Shown piece after piece: positions 44,701 to 56,400 of a stretch of DNA of 64,000 bases. Source of the DNA: Diplodia intermedia (lineage: Eukaryota; Ascomycota; Dothideomycetes; Botryosphaeriales; Botryosphaeriaceae); assembly GCA_021495925.1 (NCBI GenBank), contig JAKEKT010000001.1:62001-126000 (forward strand). Reading direction: 5' to 3'. Within the stretch, counting starts at the first letter, position 1. The number at the start of each line of letters is the position of its first letter. A program made the translations under genes and the position numbers. Under the pieces are notes generated by a model that did no database searches, was not told the origin of the DNA, and saw nothing but the letters and a program-made list of their open reading frames with translations.

Positions 44701-47700
44701 TTTGACGCCAGTACCACTCTCAACGGCAGCCTGGACGGTGCGAACGGTGCTCTGGTTCCTGCTGACCGTGAGTCGACGACCCCTAGTGCTGAGGAGCAGG
44801 GCTTCCTTCGCTCGTCTAAGAACGGCGAGAGGCCGACGAACGGCACCGCAGCTAACGGAGACAAGACTCCCGAGATGGAGCAAGTTCGGGGCAATGAACT
44901 TGCGGTCGTCCCCGAGGAACCCTCCGAAACCGATAAAATTCTCAAGATCGCCAACGAAAAGGCCCGCAAGGCACAGAGAGACCAGACTCCTGGAAAGTAC
45001 TGGTCCGAGCCTAGCCTGGAAGAGCTGAGGAAGCTGAGCAAGCAACAGCTCAAGTCCCTTGAGAACTTCAGGGTTGGTCGCGAAGGCATCGGTGAGATTC
45101 AGTTCGAGCACCCTGTGGATATGACTGCCATCAACTTGGACGATCTCTTCGGCGATGTGATCCAGCTCAATGTTCGCAACGCTACCGTCTACCCATCGAA
45201 GACCTCCACCCCTCCCATGGGTAAGGGTCTTAATGTTCCGTCGCTCATCCTGCTTGAGAACTCTTGGCCTCGTGCCCAAGCTGGCAGAATCGCGGTACAC
45301 GAGAAGGCTGGCCCTCGCTTCCAGAAGCACATTGACCGTCTGAAGAAGGTCGAGGGTACGGAGTTTGTGTCATACGATTCCAAGACCGGCACCTGGACCT
45401 TCCGTGTTCAACATTACACCACCTACGGTCTCGAGTATGATGATGAGGAAGAGGACGACGATACCATGCTTACCGACCCTCCTGTTGACCTTCAGTCTCC
45501 TACTCCCATGGCCAGGCGCGGCCCTTTGTCAGCAATGTCACGCATGTCTCAGGACGACTCTACCATCATGAGTCTTGCTGAGTCCAGCCCCGATGACACG
45601 TTCGATTTCAAGAGAGGTCCGGCCAGAAGGACCAACGTCCCCGGCAGCTTTGATGAGGAGGGCGATTACTACGAGGACGATCTGGTGTACGGTCAAGATG
45701 ACACCCTGAACAGCACTCAGTCTTTTTTAGATGAGCGCTCCGTGGGTCCCTACGAGGATGGTAGCGACATGGATGATGCCGCCTCCTACCGCAGTGGATC
45801 GGATTCGGAACCTGAGCACACAATGGCAGGCTCTTTCCCCATTCCGGATCTTACCACGGAGCAGACGCCCGCCAAGAACACCGTCTTCAGCGCTTCCGGC
45901 ATGCCCAAGTCGATTCTGAAAGCCAGCCGTGTAGGATTTGGCACGCCGACCAAGGGCGCCTTCGATTTCGAGGGCGACTGGGCTGCTCAGCTGCAGCGCA
46001 CGATCAGCCCCAAGAAGCAGGATCGTCAGACCCTTCGCGAGAACCAGAGCTCTGCTCTGCGACAGTTCGATGACGACATCGAGGAGACGCCCAAGGCTCC
46101 GACATTCGCCAAGAGCACCAACAAGTCTTTCTCGAACAGCATTGACTTGATGAACTCGTTGTTTGGACAGAGCACGGCTCGTCGGTCCGCCACGGCCAAC
46201 GGATCGCCGATTAAGAAGGGAAAGGGCCTTGAGGTTTGAACCACCCATCCCTGTTTTTGTTTGCACATATTCTCTCATTTGGGTACGGGCATGGCGTCTG
46301 GCTTCTCCCTTCGGATCCGGTTGGCATCTTGATTGGGCTTTCGCAGGGGGCTGCTGGACGTCGCGCCCCTGACTCATGTACGTAGCATAGCACAGATTGA
46401 ACAGCATACTGAAACAATGGTGTTAACAGTGGCCCTACCAAAAGCGACCCAAGACTGGTGATGAACTTGACGACCCGACCGAGGCCGAGAAGGCCTTCCA
46501 CGAGGCTTTCAAGCCGACTTGGACCCATGACGGCACCCTCACCTACACTGCTCCGGGTAGTGCTCCCAAGATGCAGGGAGCCTTTATTGCCAATCTCAAG
46601 AACTCGATCGTCAGCGAACACAAGGATGTGCGATTCGCCAAGTTCTCTACGCCTGAGGATGTAAGTAGCCCGTCTGGCCATGTGCACAGGACGTTACTGA
46701 TGTAATGTAGATCTGGCCTGCGACCATTGTTGAGCAAGCCAGCCCGAACAACACAAACTTGATCGACGGGTCAGACGAGGAGCCCCCTCGCGCTGAGACG
46801 TTGGAGATGAAGTTCGCCGATCTCGCCAATGCGGTTTCTATCGATACGCCGGCTGGCAGGTTTGAACAGGAAGTGTGGAAACTGGCCAGCATCCTTTTCG
46901 ACAGCCTCAGCGCCGACGACATTCCTGAGGGCGTCCCTAACGACCTCCAGACTTTTGAGAACCAGATCCGGACGTTGAAGCTGAGCGAGTTCTGGAAGTC
47001 GATTGTGCTGGCTGATGCTGATCGCCAGGCACGCCTGGCGACCTCTGCTGAAGAGAGGGCAATTGCGCGTCTGTCCAGCCACAGCGTCACGGAGGCTTGC
47101 GATGCTCTCATCGACGGCAAGGATTTCCGATTGGCTACCCTTATTGCCCAGATTGGCGGCCCGCAATCTTCCCGCGAGGCCATCGCTGTGCAGATTGAGG
47201 AGTGGCGCACCCAGCACGTACTGTCGGAGATGAGCGACTCAGTCCGCGCTCTCTACACCATTCTCTCCGGCGAATTCACCGTATCGGATGGTGCTCCTGG
47301 TCCTGCTTCTGAGAATAGGGCTGAAGATGTTCGCATCTCATCCCGCTTCGGTTTGGACTGGCGCCAGGCGTTTGGCTTCCGGTTGTGGTACGGCCGTCAG
47401 ACCGACACCGCCGACGACGGACTGATCGAGTATGCCGTACAACGCTTTGAGGATGAACTTGGTGAAGGTGACGAGAGCGTAAAGCCTGTCCCATGGTTCG
47501 TTCGCGCTGGTATCAAGACGGGCTGGGACGATCCCACTCCTCAAGAACGCCAGGACGTCCTCTGGGGTCTGCTCAAGCTCTACAAGGCGTACCGTCAAAA
47601 CGACATGACCTTCTCCGTGGCCGACATCCTGGCTCCCGAGAACACGACGGGTAACCCAGTCAACGCACGCTTGTCGTGGCAGCTCCTAACGCTGCTACGC

Positions 47701-48822
47701 GCCCGCAACATCCTCCCACGCGAGGTGGTATCGTACGACATGGACTACGACGGCCCACGCGAGGGCGAGCACTTCAACGCGCGCGAAATCACCGAGATCA
47801 GCGATTCGCTGACCCAGACCTTTTCCATCCCGCTGCTGACGCCCCAGCACTGGACGCACGCAACCTGGGTGCTCATCCACCTCACCGACGACGCCGAGCG
47901 CGCGGCGGCCGTCAAGGACCAACTCGCCTTCAACGCCGGGCTGATCGGCGAGGACGCGGCGTCGGACGCGACGTTCGCGCACCTGACGACGGCGCTGCGC
48001 ATCGCGCCCAGCTGGATCTACGCGGCCAAGGCGCAGCACGCGCGCGCGGTGCTCGGCGACGCCGTCAAGGAGGTCCAGTACCTGCTCGCGGCCGGCAACT
48101 TCGCGCGCGCGCACGAGGTGCTGTGCCGCGCCGTCGCGCCCGCCGCCGTCGTGGCCAACACGCAGCACGACCTCGACACGCTGGCGACGCTGCTCGGCGG
48201 CTTCGCCGGCGCCCCCGAGAAGGACGTCATCGAGTGGCACGCCGGCGGCGCCGTCTACGTCGATTACCTGGCGCTGCTGCGCTCCTCCCACCACCACCAT
48301 CATCATCATCATACCGCCAACCCCTTCGCTTCCTCTCTCAACGGCGCCGGCGGCAGCAGCAATACCATCGCCCGCCCCAGCTCGTCCGGCTCCAACATCA
48401 TCGGCAGCCAGGACCATCTCGCCGCATCCTCATCCTCGTCATCCTCGGCTGCTCCTCCTCCCTCCGACATCAAGCCCGTCCTCCACCGCCTCTCCGCCGC
48501 CCTCGCCGCCATCGCGCCCCAGCTCAACGCGCGCGAGGTGCTCGAGCGCGCCGCCCTCAAGGAGATTGCGCGCACGGTGCTCGAGGGCGTCAAGAAGCAG
48601 CAACAGCAGCAACAGCAGCAGGCCGCCGCCGCCGCCAAGACGTCGTTGGCGTCGGCGTCTGATATGGACGGGTTGGAGGCCACGGATGCCGCTGGTGGCC
48701 GGTTCGCGGAGAAGGAGAGGCGGAACGTGCTGCGCATGGGCGTCACGGAGGAGGCGAGTTTGTGGCTCGGGAGGGGTGTTGGGGTCGAGTATTGGAGGGC
48801 TGTTGTTGGTGGAGGGCGGTGA
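41742..48822 (+). CDS. NUP145: nucleoporin Nup145 precursor (Nup98-Nup96 type, self-cleaving)
   Basis: Predicted 2136-aa precursor. Exons 41742-41862, 42001-42093, 42380-46233, 46430-46660, 46711-48822; introns 138, 286, 196 and 50 nt. Residues 1 to about 800 are dense GLFG/FG repeats with Gln/Asn spacers, interrupted by a GLEBS-like segment near 205-255 (AHVEKDGATSQNAHYQTVTF, then FSLEELRLQDYAQGRRYG) for Gle2/Rae1 binding. The autoproteolytic domain follows and ends HYTTYG, predicting cleavage after Tyr1084. The rest is the Nup145C/Nup96 alpha-solenoid, which joins the Y-complex; the intron-3 joint restores GLEWPYQKRPKTGDELDD. The Nup96 part has an 8-His and Ser-rich insertion near residue 1955 and poly-Gln later. 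One gene, not two. Confidence 0.96.
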
Positions 48823-49829
48823 GCGGGCGGCAAGGCATTAAGGCATCGTTGGAGAGGGAGGGGGGAAGGGCAAGGATAAAAGGGGAAGAAGAAGAAAAAA
48901 ATAAGAGGGCGATGGGGTTTTGGGATGTAGTTGTGTGTTTGAAGAGAGAAGGACGGGAACGAAAGAAAACAAGAGGGACGAGGTGCTACCGGGGGGTTTC
49001 TTTCTTCTTCTTCTAATCAGCGAGCGGGTGGATGGTTTTATCTCTTCTTGCATTCTTTGTTTTTTGCTTCTCTCTCCTTTTCTGCTTTCTACTACCACTA
49101 CTGCTGCTCGGCTGCGACTCACTGGATTGCGTTGCTTTTCTGCTTTGCGCTGTTCTTCCTCTCGACATTTGCTCTTGGTTTTTTGCAAAACAAGTAGGGT
49201 AGAGAGAAGGGTATGCATATGATGTCGAGCAGTGGGTAGTCAGTAGCGAGCGAGTAGGCAGGCAGGCAGGCAGGCAATCGACAGTAATGAAAAAAACAAG
49301 TAAAGGAAAAACGACAGGTCTTTGAAACATGCAAAAAGGGACAGCGTTGGCGTCGGCAGTCATGGCGTACGTATGCATTTCGAGCATGTAATTCTCGATG
49401 AGAACATGAAATGGGGTGGATGGTTAAATAGACGACGATGATCAATCCAGTCAAACTCAGTTCCTCAATCGCAACCACTCTCACGACACGCGCATAAACA
49501 ATCACACATACACGCAGAAGAGCGAAACTTTCGAAAGAGGCACCGCAGTGCCCTATGAATTTGCCTATCTAATAACAACAAAAAGCCAGCAAAACAACTG
49601 ATTGTACAAGGCTTCTTTCCCAACCACCACTCCAACCTCTTGCCCCGAGACACACACGCACACATCTACACATCCCATCGTTCCCCAACCCTTTTGAGGA
49701 AGAAAAAAAAAGCAAATTGAGTCGAAAGAAAACTACTCACGCATGCTCGCTCCATCATCCAAGCCCGCTCATAGAGCCGGTCAAGCAACGAAGCCCCATT
49801 TCTAGAAACAGAAAAAAATGGGACTTTCT
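48823..49829. other. convergent intergenic region with GGCA repeat
   Basis: 1 kb between the 3' ends of NUP145 and VPH1, with polypyrimidine tracts and a short repeat at 49257-49276. No gene is supported. Confidence 0.6.
49257..49276. repeat. (GGCA)5 microsatellite
   Basis: Five GGCA units in the NUP145-VPH1 convergent intergenic region. Confidence 0.85.
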
Positions 49830-52656
49830 CTACTCGACCGGCTCCTCCTCGAGCAAGACCTTGAACGAAAAGGGCTCGAAGGGGATGCCGTCGCCGGCGA
49901 AGTGCTTGCTCATGGCCTCGACCCAGTGCAGACGCAGCGAGTGCAGCATGGCCGACGTGCCCTCCATGATGCAGAGCACGAAGACGGTGAGGACGAACCA
50001 GAGGTAGAACAGGCAGACGACGGCGATGATGCCGACGGCGCCCTCCATGCCGAACGCGATGCCGATCGTCATCTGCCACAGCACGATGGAGAGACGTTGA
50101 TGGGCCAGCGACAGCGCCCAGAGACGGAGGTACGATGCCGTGTGCGAGACGCAGTTGAGGCAGAACTCGATCGTGTGGATGACCTGGTGGATCATCTCTT
50201 CCGAGAACTCAAACTCTTCGTGCTCGCCGCCCGCGCTGATGTCCTGGCTGATGAGCGCGACGCCCTCCTCGTCATCGCCGAAGCTCTCGCGGCCGCCGTT
50301 GAGATGGCCATGCTCGTCGTCGTCGTCCAACGCGCTGACGCGGCTGTTCTCGCCGATACCACGGTAGCCGTGGGCGCGAGCCTTGTTATGCTCGTAGCGA
50401 AGATAAAAGGGCTTGAGGAAGAGCATGATGGGAACCTGAGCGACGGCCAGAAGAAGCAAGATGATCTGAATGGGACCTTGACCCTTGTACAGCGGGTCCT
50501 CAATCGTGCCGGGCGACAAGAACATGTAGATGAGCATGTTGAGCAGACCCGGGGGAGCCTGGCCAATGGCGTACCAGTCGGTGGACCACTTGTAGACGAT
50601 GGCGAAAACAAGGTAACCGAAGATAGACTGGAAGAAAATCATACCAGGAATGAAGTTGCCCCAGATATCAATGGGGGACTTGAAGTGCTTGGCGTTGATG
50701 TAAGAGAGGCAGAGCGAGTAAGTCATCTAAGTAAGCACTTGTTAGCAGAAATCACCCAGTTGAGAGGAAAGACAACTTACGTGAGACCAACCGAGCAGGA
50801 TACTCAGTTTCATCTTGTAGCTGTTGGAGAACAGAAGGTCGTTCTCCGTCTCGTGCCATCTCCAATCGAGACCAAAGGGGTAGGTGTGACCCTCAACGCG
50901 AGTCGCCTCGATCGAGTCTCCAACCTTGAAGTCCTCGGGGAACTCCCACATGGACTTGAAGAACGGCAGGGGCTTCGAGAAAGCATCGCAGTAGATCAAA
51001 CCGGTGTACATGGAGAAGATACCCATCAAAAGCATGATGTAACGACCAAAGAAAGCCATGCTGAATAGCTCGTCGAGCTTGCCGCGAGACAGCTGTTTCT
51101 CCCACTTGATCATGGCGAGAGCGGCGCATGTCATGATGAAACCGTGGCCGAAATCACCGAACATGACGGCGAAGAGGAAGGGGAAGGTGACGATGGTAGG
51201 AAGACCCTGGTTGATTTCCTTGTACTTGGCAGTACCGTACGCGTCGATGATGGTCTGGAAGCCCAGCGTAAACTTGTTGGTCTTGATGTAAGTCGGCGGG
51301 GTCTTCGTCGTCTTGATCTGGTTTACGATGGTCGGAACGGAGAGACCAGCGCGGTCGTTGACGTCCTGCAGGGTGGATTTGATCAGACCTAGGGAGTTCG
51401 TGGGCGCCCAGGCTTCCGCAATCAGCGTCTTTCGCTGCTGATCGTACGAGAACCTGTTGAGGGTCTGGTAGACAGCCTTCTCCTTCTTGATGACGACCAT
51501 CCAGGCAGCCAAGCTACGGCCAATAGCCGTAAGCTCAGCATCCAGAGTCTGCTTCGTGTTCCTCAACACGGCAGTCAGGTCATTCAGCCTGCTGTTGACC
51601 TCGTGGATCTGGTCGCGGCGGAGATCGCTGTTCTCGTCGACACTGTAGAGATCGGCGCCGAGGGACTCGGATATCTTGCGGATCTTGGCGATGATCTCCT
51701 TGCCGTGGGCGAAGATGACGAAGACGTTCTTGTTGATGCCCTCGTTGGTCTCGGCATTGATGATGGGCTCGGGGATCTCGCTCTGGTTCATGTAGAGGTT
51801 ACCACGGAGGGTACGCCAGAGAATGCGCTCGAAGGCGGCAATCCGGTCACGCGGAATGACACCAGAAACGAAGCCGATGTTCATGACGGAGAAGGAGCGC
51901 TCCGCGTCGCCGTTTTGGCCGCGTTGCTCAACGTCCGCCAGAAGCGGAGCGTCGTCATCGGGGTCGTCGTCCATCGAGTGGCGGATTTCCTCGGTTTGGC
52001 CGCGGGCCTGTGTCCGTGTCAGCCGCCAATGCTACACCGCGTCGACCGATATGCCATACCCTGTCAAAGAAGCCGCCAGCCTCCCTCAGCACCCATCTCC
52101 ACTCGGTGAGCTCGACCTCACGCTTCTTCAACGTCTCGTAGCTCTCGTTCAAGCTTGCGATGCGGTTCTCGAGGCTCTGGGAGCGATCGGCGAGCTCGTC
52201 AATCTCCGAGGCAGAAGGAGCGGTCAGGGTGTTGTTGAACTCGTAGATGGAGCGCATGGGGATGCTCGACTTGTCCATCTGGGCGTGGAAGTAGCCTGTC
52301 CGTCCCCGATCAGTTACGGCGCAACCTCAACGAGCAATCTTCCTGATGTCCTTACGCAGCTGGCGTTCCACGTTATCGAGCCGGCGGATCTCCTGGGTGA
52401 AGGTGCGCTGGAAGGCGGTGGTCTCGGCGTTCAGCTGGTTTAACACGCGCGTCCGTCAGTCCAAACCATCCATCATCTGGCGAACACGGTGGCCTCCCAT
52501 CTCCTGCATGTCCTCTGGGCCACTCACATCGCGGAAGTCCATGACACCGAGCTCTCCCAGAGCGCTGACGACCTCTCGCCCGATTTCATTGGAAATGTAA
52601 AGCTGGGTCAATGACATGTCCGCCGAGCGGAACAGCGTGTCCTGAGGTGGCGCCAT
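49830..52656 (-). CDS. VPH1: V-type H+-ATPase subunit a (Vph1/Stv1 family)
   Basis: Predicted 855-aa Vo subunit a, the proton half-channel stator of the vacuolar ATPase. Exons 52528-52656, 52356-52434, 52060-52295, 50781-52007, 49830-50726; introns 93, 60, 52 and 54 nt. The spliced N-terminus reads FRSADMSLTQLYISNEIGRE...GVMDFRDLNAETTAFQRTFTQEIRRLDNVERQLRYFHAQM, as in the family. The cytosolic N-half has coiled regions. The membrane half starts near PFLFAVMFGDFGHGFIMT. The essential Arg lies in SYLRLWALSLAHQRLS, preceded by EFCLNCVSHTASYL and followed by about two spans. The usual loop AEGHG/GDDEEGVALI is acidic. The last 30 residues end in HFAGDGIPFEPFSFKVLLEE, a typical C-terminus. Confidence 0.97.
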
Positions 52657-53426
52657 GATGGCGGCGGTGCGGGATCAGGATGGTCCTCGGATGGAGAATC
52701 CTGATGCGGCGAGAGCGGTGGGGTTGGGGGGTGTGATGGCGGTGGCCGGTCTGAAGCTCGAGGTGGTAGCTTGGGCGTCGTTGCAGATGATGCGGCCGCG
52801 GCTTGGCACTGGCAGTCACGTGGCGGCTAATCCGAATAGATACGACCGCGTCATGCCAACCTCCCGTCCACACGCACACGATGAACGTCAATGTTTGACT
52901 CCGAAATCCCAGTTTGATTTTCTTCCTCAAGAGTTCTGCCACAGCAACTTGATCGCGCAGTTCCGCCATTCTGCCTATCGAAGCATGCCTCCACCCGTAG
53001 TGAGCAAGTCAGATCTTAACCTAATCCATACCACATGTCCCATTATCGATTCCCAGGCCATCATATCTTCCAGCATTTAGCCATCTTAGGTGCCACAACC
53101 ATTGCAACACCCGTCCACCCGCCCCAAAGCAATATACCCCGCCTGTTGTAAATGCAACAATAGTAGTACTCCGCAACCGGCACCGCGCAGCAGCACATGC
53201 GACCCGAACCCGAACCCGAACCCATTAAATGGTGCATAGCAGTACCACCCGTCCCAGAGATCCGCCAGCTCCTGCAGATGCCATTTTGTTCCATCCGATA
53301 CATCCGGTACATGAAAAGGTGCCAGCGATAAAAAGAAAAGCAAGTCAACACCAGAAAACGATCCTTAATAATACAGTCGCACGAGAAAAAAGAAAAACGA
53401 GAAAACCAGGCCGTCGCGAGCCCACT
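52657..53426. other. intergenic region between VPH1 start and MER3 stop
   Basis: 770 bp. It contains a short CCCGAA repeat (53203-53223) and no supported gene. It must hold the VPH1 promoter and the MER3 3' UTR. Confidence 0.6.
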
Positions 53427-56400
53427 TCATGTGAAGTTGACGAAGGCAGCATATTCCTCGATGAGCCATGGGTCGATGTCCTCGAGTCCGGGGGGAATGA
53501 CCTTAGGCGAAGGCTCCTCAGGAGACAGGGGATCCGGGTCCGGGTTGGTGCAGCGCAATCTGGACGAAGTTGTTGACTGCGACCGGACAGAGGACGTGTC
53601 CAGTGCTCTTAAAGGTTTCCTTGCGACCCGAGGCGAGCCCATGGAGCTCGTGGATCCACCAGCGCTGCGTGGCGGTGGTGTACTTGTGTAGGATCGCTCC
53701 TGAAGTGTTGGCCTGAGGCTTCCCAACGGATGCTCAGGAGACCACGACCTGCTCGGCTTGAGGGATGGAAGTGATTCTTTCGGTGGTGCTAGATCTCGAG
53801 GAATAGCAGGCGGCGCCGCTTGTTGTTGTCCTCGGACCTCTTCTGGCTTCTTTTCGGGAGCGCGTGGGCCGGGGTTCTGGTCCAGAAAGGCAACACCAGC
53901 CATCAGATCCGCGAAGAAGTCCCCATCGTCGTGGAACATGTATTCATCATCTTGCTGAGCGTGGTAAGCCGAGTTGCTTTTGGCTCCGTATGCCTGAGTC
54001 GATGCCATTTCCTCGGTATAGTCGTTCTCGCTTGTGATAGGTTGGTTCGTTTCTTCCTCTCTCTCTCTCTGCAAGAATGATAGACGCGATGGTTCGCCAC
54101 TTCTGGAGGAATGTCTCGGCCTCTTATTGGAGCTGCTCACTGAAACAGGGGTAGTTTCAGGCCGGGCGTGCTTCGCCTCGGCCCGAAGTTTCTCGTACCC
54201 CTGGCGTGCTTGGGGCACAGGCTGGCTCTCTAGCCCTGACGTGCCTGTGAGATCCAGGCTCTCGACATTCCGCGGTGTTCCAGCGCCCGTGTTCAGGCCG
54301 CGTTTGCTAGGGTAAAGCCTAGTCTGCGTCTTCCCATCCGTAATGAGGTGTTTATTATTAGGACACTTCTTTCCGCGTTGCGTAGTGTTGCCGGCCTCGG
54401 GACCAGTAGTCTTCGCTGGCTTGGGCGCCTTGTCAAGCCCCTCTTTGCAGCAGGTATGCTTACATTGTTGCTTATTCTTGCACTTGTGGTTGCACGCCCA
54501 TTTCCCATTGTCCAATCTCTTGGGTGCGCCATTACCGTGTGCCCCGGCTTGCGCGTCCACGGCTTGGCCCGTACGACTTGTTCCTAACATTCCTTGCGTG
54601 ACCGTTTTCTGAGAGCGACGGGACCCGGCGGCAAGATTCACTGAGCCATACTCCGGTAATTTGTCAATGTCGACAAACTCATCAACGTCAACCAAGTCTG
54701 AATCGTCAATCCCGCCGTCTCCGTATTCATCACTGTGGGAGCTGTGAGGTGGCTGCGGTTGTTGAGTAACACTTTCTAAGCGTCTCTTCGAAATGTTCAT
54801 CCGCAGATGCGCTTGGAGATGAGCAGGGATCTCGGGTTGAACGGTTGCGTGTTTCATCGTACCAGCTACTTCTTGGTCAACAACTAGACTGTCGCATTCA
54901 ATGGCTTCGAACTTACCAACATCATCGCACATCACATAACATGTGACAACCTGGTTCAGGCCTGTCAATTCAGCACAGAAAAGCACATCTTGACCCTTGC
55001 CAAGCTTTGCTGCACTGTGACGAGTCAGCAGAGGCCAAAGAAGGGCAGCACATTCTGTACCTGGTGCGCCGGAAATGCACCATCTTTCCAGCTGACGTCT
55101 CCGCCATGAGGCAAATGAACAGCGGGATTCGCGAGGGCCCTCGGCCCAATGTCAACGGTGGCTTTTCGTTCATGAAACCGATCTCGGCTTTGAAATTAAC
55201 GGTAACGGTCTGCGCTGATCTCCTTTCCTATTCCGTACTTAGCGAGACCGCACTAGGCTTGTGGGCGGCACAGCCACTAACCACACCCTTCATTTGCCTC
55301 AACGACACGCGGAGCTTTGGAAACTCTTTGACTCTCGCAAGCAAAGAGTCACCATAGGGCGGATGCTTTCCCAAAACGGTTTCAAGACGTTGGGCTTCAG
55401 CAAGCTCAAGCTCGTCTATGCTTCTCATGCCGGCATTAACAAGCTTTCGGACACCGACTGGTCCAATGGATTCGATCTGCTTCATGGTCCAGGGCGAGTC
55501 GTCCCAGACTCGCGAACACATGCTCCTCGAGAGGATCAACGCGTTGCGGACCATCACTGAATCTTCTTTGTGAATAGCACAGTCGACAACGCATCGGATC
55601 AAGCGACGAGTGTGCTGAAATACAAGGTTGAGGTCTTGATTGTACTGAGTGCGCTGACGGGCCAAGTCTTCATCACTGGGCAGGTCCGCACCACCAAGGA
55701 CAGCTTGGATGATGAGCGAGATCTTGTGCGGTGTCAGATCCAGGTTGACGGGAATTGGGAACTTGATGGCCGGTGATAAGTTTATGGTCTTGTAGAATCG
55801 TTTCTCCGTCTGTCGGAATCTGATTTCCCGGAATTCGCTGGCCGAACAGATTGCTGATAGCTGTCTCTGATGTCAATAATCCTGTGCATGAAGAGATTCG
55901 GACTAGCAAGCTTACAATCTCTGATAACTTGGCTTGTGGTTCAAGCGCGATGAAATGTTGCATGGTATCAAGCCGCGCAGCGTACCGAGCCATGATCTCT
56001 CCGTACTCTGTAAGTTGAATTTTTGGTTCTCCTTCAGCAAGATCTGAGCAAGCCAAGAGCTCCAGGCCACGTGCACAGATGTGTTCCAGACGTTCGTCAA
56101 GGGTGCTTCCGGGGACATCGCCCTCGATCTCATAGTGAGTTGGGTTTTTCTGCAAGCGCACATAGAGGAAAGTGCCCCGAAGCCATTTCTTGGCCGATTG
56201 CAAGTCCCATATCGTACGTAGACCTATCTCAGCATTCTGCGCGTTTGTTAGTAGCTATTGAGCCGGATATTCAAGAGCGTGCACTTACCAGATGCTCGAT
56301 GAGATTGAGGTGTAAGCTGTAGACAGTTAGCGCCTGAATCAGAAACCGAAGAGGTACGAATGCTGTGTTTGACATACCGGCTTTCTAGTATCTCCTTCCC

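Noticed and set aside
46234..46429. Splitting NUP145 into two genes at the stop after GKGLEV
   Set aside because: A 196-nt intron joins the frames to give GLEWPYQKRPKTG, the expected start of the Nup145C domain.
49818..51068. 416-codon plus-strand frame antisense to VPH1
   Set aside because: It is the mirror of strongly biased V-ATPase coding sequence. The translation has no recognisable fold and the minus-strand gene is unambiguous.
53203..53223. CCCGAA repeat as a telomere-like tract
   Set aside because: Only three and a half units, and not the fungal TTAGGG type.
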